From Klebsormidium nitens (taxonomy: Eukaryota; Streptophyta; Klebsormidiophyceae; Klebsormidiales; Klebsormidiaceae), in NCBI GenBank assembly GCA_000708835.1, contig DF237053.1, positions 124,001-188,000 of the forward strand: a stretch of DNA of 64,000 nt, in the 5' to 3' direction. Position 1 is the first letter of the stretch, and each line of letters begins with the position of its first letter. A model generated the notes under the pieces. It did not search any database. It was not told where the DNA came from and saw only the letters and a list, made by a program, of their open reading frames with translations. This document shows, piece by piece, positions 59,028 through 64,000 of this stretch. A program made the translations under genes and the position numbers.

Positions 59028-62000
59028 ATGTCGGCCCAAATACAGTACTCTGAGAAATATGCGGATGACTGTTACGAATATCGGCAAGTTTCCGTCGCCT
59101 TTCCATCCCTTTGTGAAGCTCTGTGCTGGTAATGTCTTGTTCCAGCTGGTAAGCTGGCGGTAAAATGGTGCTCAAGCTGGTAAAGTGAAGCAGGGCGTCT
59201 TGATGCATTTTAATAGTGTACTTGGGCTTCTCTTGGTTTGGGTGCATGAGCCTTGTCTTTGACAAGAATCTTCTGCTCAGTATTCAGCCTCATGTATTTG
59301 GGGAGCTTCAAGATCTGCAATGCTGTGCTCTGGCCGGGCCTGAAGTCATGCGAAAGAAGATTTGGTAGCTCATAAGCAGACTCATCATTCCACTGGCATG
59401 CTAAGACGACTCCACACATCTTGTATCCAGACTTCATTGAAGCTGGTTGAGTGACAACCTTGGCTGTTGATTGATGGGTCAGGTCGAATCCAAGCATCCT
59501 GTAACTTCCATCTCCTATGGTTACTGAGGGTTCACAGCTGTCACGCATACGCGTAGGCTTCATTTGTGATTGCTTTAGGGGGGCCCATGCATCCCATGAA
59601 TTGGTCACCAAGCGTTCTGGGTGCACCTGATTCCTTACATGGATTCGTTGAAGTTGAGGCTGTTCCTGACACTAAGCTTGCAATGCTGCTAAGAAGAGGT
59701 GGATTTTTGGTGGGTGCATGAAGCATGCATGCTGTACAGACAGCTGGCGCCGGGTCCTGTTTTTGATTGCCATCCTTTTGTTCTTATTAGAAGTGAACAA
59801 CGCTTCGTTCTCTTTTCAGTTGTGATACAAGTGAAGCCTGTCCTAGAACTGCTCTTGGCAGTCAAGCCTTTGAGGACTCTGGTCGAATGAGAGCCTCGAC
59901 CACCACCGTATTTTCTACTGCAGAGGATTGAAGTTATGATGGTCAGTGTTGTGGCTTTTTGTAGGATACACGATCTTGGCGGGTTGATGAAGTCAAGGAG
60001 TCTCTCCTGGGGCTTTTCGTAGGATACACGATCTTGGCGGGTTGATGAAGTCAAGGAGTCTCTCCTGGGGCTTTTCGTAGGATACACGATCTTGGCGGTT
60101 GATGAAGTCAAGGAGTCTCTCCTGGGGCTTTTCGTAGGATACACGATCTTGGCGGTTGATGAAGTCAAGGAGTCTCTCCGAGGGTGCTCTAGAATACTTG
60201 CATTGCCTTTGCATTGCCAATATGTGTTTGCAGGTGTCCCTTTTTTGGCTTTCATTGAATCTTGGCAAGAGAGTGTGTTGGTGCATGGTCGTCTTTAAAA
60301 AGCCCAATTGAGTCGAGGGGGGAGTTTCTCCGCTTGATGTTCGCTGTCAAGATTGCCTCTCTCCTTGACTGTTGCTTGGCCTTTGCTTGATTGATCGTGG
60401 TTCTCAACAGATTGGACTCGATCAAGGTGTCCATCACTGCTCTTAGACCTTTCTCACTACTTTCTTGTGAGCTACCTACCTTATGGCTTGGTCTTTCTTC
60501 AGTTGCCCCTTCATCGTGGGTTAGCTGGCATTCAACTCAGCGTCTTGACTTGACAAGTTTTGATTATCTGTTCCTTCAGCAAGCAATCACGAGTGGCCCA
60601 TTGTAACCAATCTGGGAAAGCTTAGCCCCGAGTGAAGAGCAGTCAGGAAACATTCTGAGCACAATAAGTTCCAAATCGAGCGTGGTTGACAACAAAAGCA
60701 AGTGCGATTAACGACAGAGGCGCGTAAGGTATAGGGAGCCAAATAGGGTCAAAAGCAAGCGTGGTTAAAAGCAACTTATCCTGTGGACGTAGGCATTGAT
60801 CCTGCCGACGTCATACATGAAGGGATTTAGTGGTTCAAAACAAAGGCAAGGTCTAAGACCAAACTTCAACGTGGTTACACCATAGAGCCAAGCATTTTAA
60901 ACAGGATCAAAATTAAGCGCCATTAACAGAACTTTATCTTGTGTCGGCGCAGGCACGTGATTCTGCCGACGTCGTACGTGAAGGAGCTGCCGAAGAACCG
61001 GCTGCTGAGCGAGGACGAGTGGCGGGCGCTCGGGGTGCAGCAGTCGCGCGGGTGGGAGCACTACGCAGTACACAGGTGAAATACTGCTTCACGCCTTCAA
61101 CTTTTCTGTTCATTTCTAACTGGTTTTTAAGCCGTCAATCTTTCTGTTCGTTTCTTCTGATTATCTGTTCTACCCTCCTAACCTACTTCTGGATCCTGCT
61201 AACCTTTGTCTGGGTCGTTCTAATCTCTGCTAGAGTCTCCTAATCCGATTTATAGATACCCTAACAGTTTTCTCGACCACCTGACCCCTTTTTGGACTCT
61301 CTTGACTCTTTACTCGAATCTCCTAACCTTGTCCTCTAATCCTCCTAATCCACCTCTAGACACCTCCTAACCTTCGACTGGACCCTCCTAACTTCTGTAT
61401 CCTCCTGTTCTCTTTTTGGACCTTGGTCAGGTTTCTGAATCATCTTACCCTTTTTTTCTTCCTCTTCTCTTCCTCTTTTTCGGATGTAGAGAGTTCAGTG
61501 CATGCGACATCCTTGCTAGACTTGCTCGCTTCGGTGTTGCTTTCGTTTCAGTACTTCTTTCGGCATTCTTATTTCCCCCCGGGTTTTGGACACGGCAGTG
61601 GGGACAAGTTGCGTGGGCAGAGTACCACACCCCTGCAGTATTTCCTCTTTCTCCCGGATCTTTGTTCCCTGCTTTGCTTTGTCGTTGCACGCCTTCCTTG
61701 GCTTTGTTCTTCTCCTCTCCTCTTGTCGTTGCAGTCTTTTCTTCCCTCTGCTTTTCCGGTCTTCACTCCGTATAGTCTTTTTGGGGCCTATCCTTATGGC
61801 CAGTCAATCTTCTTTGCTTCAGCGAAAAGAGTCCTGTCGTGTTCTTGGGGATGCGCTTTTATTTGCGACTGGTTGATCAGCAGTCCAGCGTCAGTGAGGG
61901 CGTCTGCATCTGCAGGAGCCGCAGTGCGCAACATTATTCAGTTGGGTGCTGTAGTAGATCGAGACAGGTTGACCCACTGAAAGCCTTGGCCAACGGTCCA

Positions 62001-62591
62001 GCATGGTCTCTTAGCGTCCGAATGAAATCACGTTGTGCTGGTTGAAAACCAAGCATTTGCAAGGTTTCGAAATGATTGCGTAGTGAGTTATCCTCGTGAT
62101 TTACGTCGCAAAACGCTGTAAACGAACATAATACGTGGTTGTAAGGGACTTTAGAAGGGAAAAGCGACAGCCTATGCAACGAACAAAACAGGTCATTTGG
62201 TACTTCTTCCGTGTCCTTCCGAAGAGGCATTTCATGTTGCTGAAAAAGGTGTCTCGTAGGAGGTTTCCGAAGTCGCAGCCTGACTCCAAATCAGACCCGT
62301 GGTCGGCTCACAGTGCATACCTAGCACGAATTTGCGTTGATTGGGTTAAGGTGTCGATCGTCCGTACTCTGGTCTTCATAGCAACCTCCGAGTCCGCTCT
62401 TAACGCAACTTCGTTCCGTTCACAGGCCGGAACCCCACGTGCTGCTCTTCCGGCGACCACTAGGCTACGGCACGGCAGCCCAAGTCATGCAAGGTACAAC
62501 GAACGACGCATCCGGTCGACGTGCGCAGCCCCGCCAAAGCCAAAACGAGCTGCAAGAACATACGGACACGTCATTTACTGGTGAAAGCTAG
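59028..62591 (+). CDS. CKS1: CKS1, cyclin-dependent kinase regulatory subunit
   Basis: Exons 59028-59083 ([19 protein letters not shown]), 60953-61075 and 62426-62591 give 114 residues. Conserved CKS blocks are complete: [47 protein letters not shown], including the HxPEPH hinge that governs strand exchange and the phosphate-binding Arg/Ser/Trp residues. CKS1 binds CDK-cyclin and docks phosphorylated substrates in the cell cycle. A polar C-terminal tail of about 35 residues after FRRPLGYG is longer than the plain domain. Intron 1 (1.87 kb) begins GCAAGT instead of GT; only this GC donor gives the right phase, so it is a GC-AG intron. It contains a four-copy tandem repeat and a decayed copy of the exon 2 start. 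Intron 2 is pyrimidine-rich. Confidence 0.93.
59961..60187. repeat. Four tandem copies of a 57/58-bp unit in CKS1 intron 1
   Basis: Units start at 59961, 60019, 60077 and 60134 with GTAGGATACACGATCTTGGC and are nearly identical. The first two have GGCGGG, the last two GGCGG, which makes 58 and 57 bp. The last unit decays after CTCTCC. The near-identity indicates recent amplification. Confidence 0.95.
60785..60835 (+). repeat. Decayed copy of the CKS1 exon 2 acceptor segment
   Basis: The real start of exon 2 (TTCTGCCGACGTCGTACGTG at 60961) recurs at 60801 as CCTGCCGACGTCATACATGA, 160 bp upstream inside intron 1. About 50 bp align, including the AG (here GTAG) and intron bases before it. The copy runs into a stop after ten codons. 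Confidence 0.82.
61160..61430 (+). repeat. Degenerate pyrimidine-rich repeat with many CTAAC/CTAAT motifs
   Basis: About ten irregular units of 20-35 bp of the form CTCCTAACCTTxxTCTGGACC lie in CKS1 intron 2. CTAAC is the usual branch-point core, so this intron carries many candidate branch points far from its 3' end. Confidence 0.7.
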
Positions 62592-64000
62592 AAAGGACTC
62601 GATGCTGGTGAGTAGCTAGAGAAGAAGAGAAGGATTGCTCTTTCTCTTGTAAGCGTGCTGCTCGGATTACTGACAGGGACTGCAGTTGTACATACACGGT
62701 TAGGCAGCCTAGCGAGTCAGTTGCGCAAGGTGATTTCTAAGTGGCGCCCGGCCTAATCGGATCCTAGTAGTAAGAACCTTGACATAACATGTAGAGCTTG
62801 ACAATGCACAAAAGCGTCCACCGTTAGGTACATAGTGGGCATACATGGTCACTTGAGGCCATTCACTTTCCCATTAAAGTCAGCCGTACACCTCAGAAAG
62901 AAAGCAAACGGGTAATAACACGAGCACTCGACCATCAGAATGGCTTAACAGCGCGTGCCTGACATTTTCGCAATAAAATGTACAACTGTTGGGTCAAGAA
63001 GTTAATTACAAAGAATGATCCACGAGGTTTGCTACGCACTGCTTTGAAAGCAATCGAAAATCTTCCTAACGGTAAGTTCCAAGAAATGCACCGTCCTTTC
63101 CAAACTGACGAGTGTGTCTTCATAGGCATTGCAACGTCCCCTATGGTCACCGCACTCTTTTCATGCACCTAAAGCAAGCATGGTGGACACAATGCTAAAA
63201 CCTATCGTAGAACGAAACTGACTGGGCTAGAATATGTGGCCCATACGCGCTCTCGATTCCCTCTCGATTATGCTAAGTAAGGCGTGGCACGAGCTTCTTA
63301 GAGGAGAGTCGGGGTATAGTATCACAGGATCCGACACATATTGGCCTTTGCTATGCATCATCGATCGGATTTGAAATACTGGCGTGCGGCATGCACAAAA
63401 TCATGGCGGGAAGAATGTAAAGCATATACTAGCAGTGTGCCAATACTCAATTGCGGCTGCCGGAGCTAACTAATCGACTTGGAGTTTGTTTTAGCAGCGT
63501 AGCGTTGACGTTAAGGAAACGCTCTTCACAGTTGAGCACCTTGACTCCTGAGCGCTTGCTTTAGGGCTACGGCAAGCCGCTCTGCTGAGCCGCTTGATAT
63601 TGATATTGAGAGCTAGTTATAGGTAGTCCAGCTGGTCCTGTGCAGCATGTGTGATTCTGCTAGTCGCACAAATTATCATGCCTCAGTTCCCCAATATGTG
63701 AAAAGTCTCGATGGTCACTTCGTATGAACGCGTGCACACCCCTCAGTGCACACCCAGATGCATACCTATATACCGGGTATATACCTAGCGCATAAAACAT
63801 CAGAACAACGTTCAAGTTCGTAGTACCCAACTACCCCTTCGATAAGGGGGTGATGTATAATTTGTCGTTGGAATGTGCAAGTTGGGGTTAGATCGTCGAT
63901 AACGCTCGCGAGGAAGACGATACACCGTTGGCCATGAGTTACCTTACGTTCCGAACCCGTCGACTGCCAAGGCCGGACCGTGATCGGTACCAAGGTATCC
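62592..64000. other. Region without a recognisable gene
   Basis: The last 1.4 kb holds the CKS1 3' flank. A 64-codon plus-strand frame at 62978-63172 with an internal GTAAGT has no known family. A small palindrome (TATATACC and GGTATATA, 1-nt spacer) lies near 63770. Nothing else is supported. Confidence 0.45.

Noticed and set aside
59689-60307. Minus-strand open frames with repeated PRRDSLTSS units
   Set aside because: They come only from the 57/58-bp tandem repeat in a CKS1 intron; no homology or splice support.
61416-61980. Overlapping plus-strand frames rich in Phe, Leu and Ser
   Set aside because: They are pyrimidine-rich intron sequence; composition mimics membrane proteins but no family matches.
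62978-63172. Short plus-strand frame with an internal GTAAGT, possibly an exon
   Set aside because: No recognisable protein and no partner exon before the window ends.

Overview
The window is nuclear DNA from a photosynthetic eukaryote, most likely a streptophyte (charophyte) alga such as Klebsormidium. The evidence is spliced genes with many GT-AG introns, two nuclear genes whose products belong in the plastid (CCS1 and a MurA with a long N-terminal extension), plant-like shugoshin and BTB/BACK proteins, and a phenylalanine ammonia-lyase of bacterial/cyanobacterial type rather than land-plant type. The genus is inference. The exon models below were built by hand from reading frames, splice sites and family knowledge, without transcripts.

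Layout: a BTB/BACK gene cut by the left edge (-); shugoshin (+, 3120-5798); CCS1 cytochrome c assembly (-, 7004-13461); a tail-anchored coiled-coil protein (+, 14059-19660); a YdjM-like membrane protein (-, 20590-24412); NOB1, the 18S rRNA 3'-end nuclease (+, 25628-30645); a bacterial-type PAL carrying two lesions (+, 32973-36211); a Cys-rich membrane protein with a proline-rich tail (-, 36827-40305); murA (+, 41988-46400); a PPIL1-type cyclophilin (-, 48221-52367); an INSIG-like membrane protein (+, 52726-57285); and CKS1 (+, 59028-62591). Neighbours share no pathway. CCS1 and MurA both act in or for the plastid, NOB1 in ribosome maturation, shugoshin and CKS1 in chromosome segregation and the cell cycle.

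The most unusual feature is structural. In CCS1, the coiled-coil gene, the YdjM-like gene, NOB1, the cyclophilin and CKS1, a short segment spanning an exon-intron junction is repeated two to five times into the adjoining intron. The spacing is mostly 130-165 bp, and the copies carry decayed splice sites, stops and indels. The same spacing (142 bp) appears in a tandem duplication in intergenic DNA at 36.4-36.7 kb. This looks like serial tandem duplication of roughly nucleosome-length units that lengthens introns with dead pieces of exon.

Other repeats are a 444-bp nested fold-back element with TA flanks (32208-32651), a 42-45-bp minisatellite (39580-40130), a four-copy 57/58-bp array (59961-60187), and a near-perfect hairpin (6525-6599).
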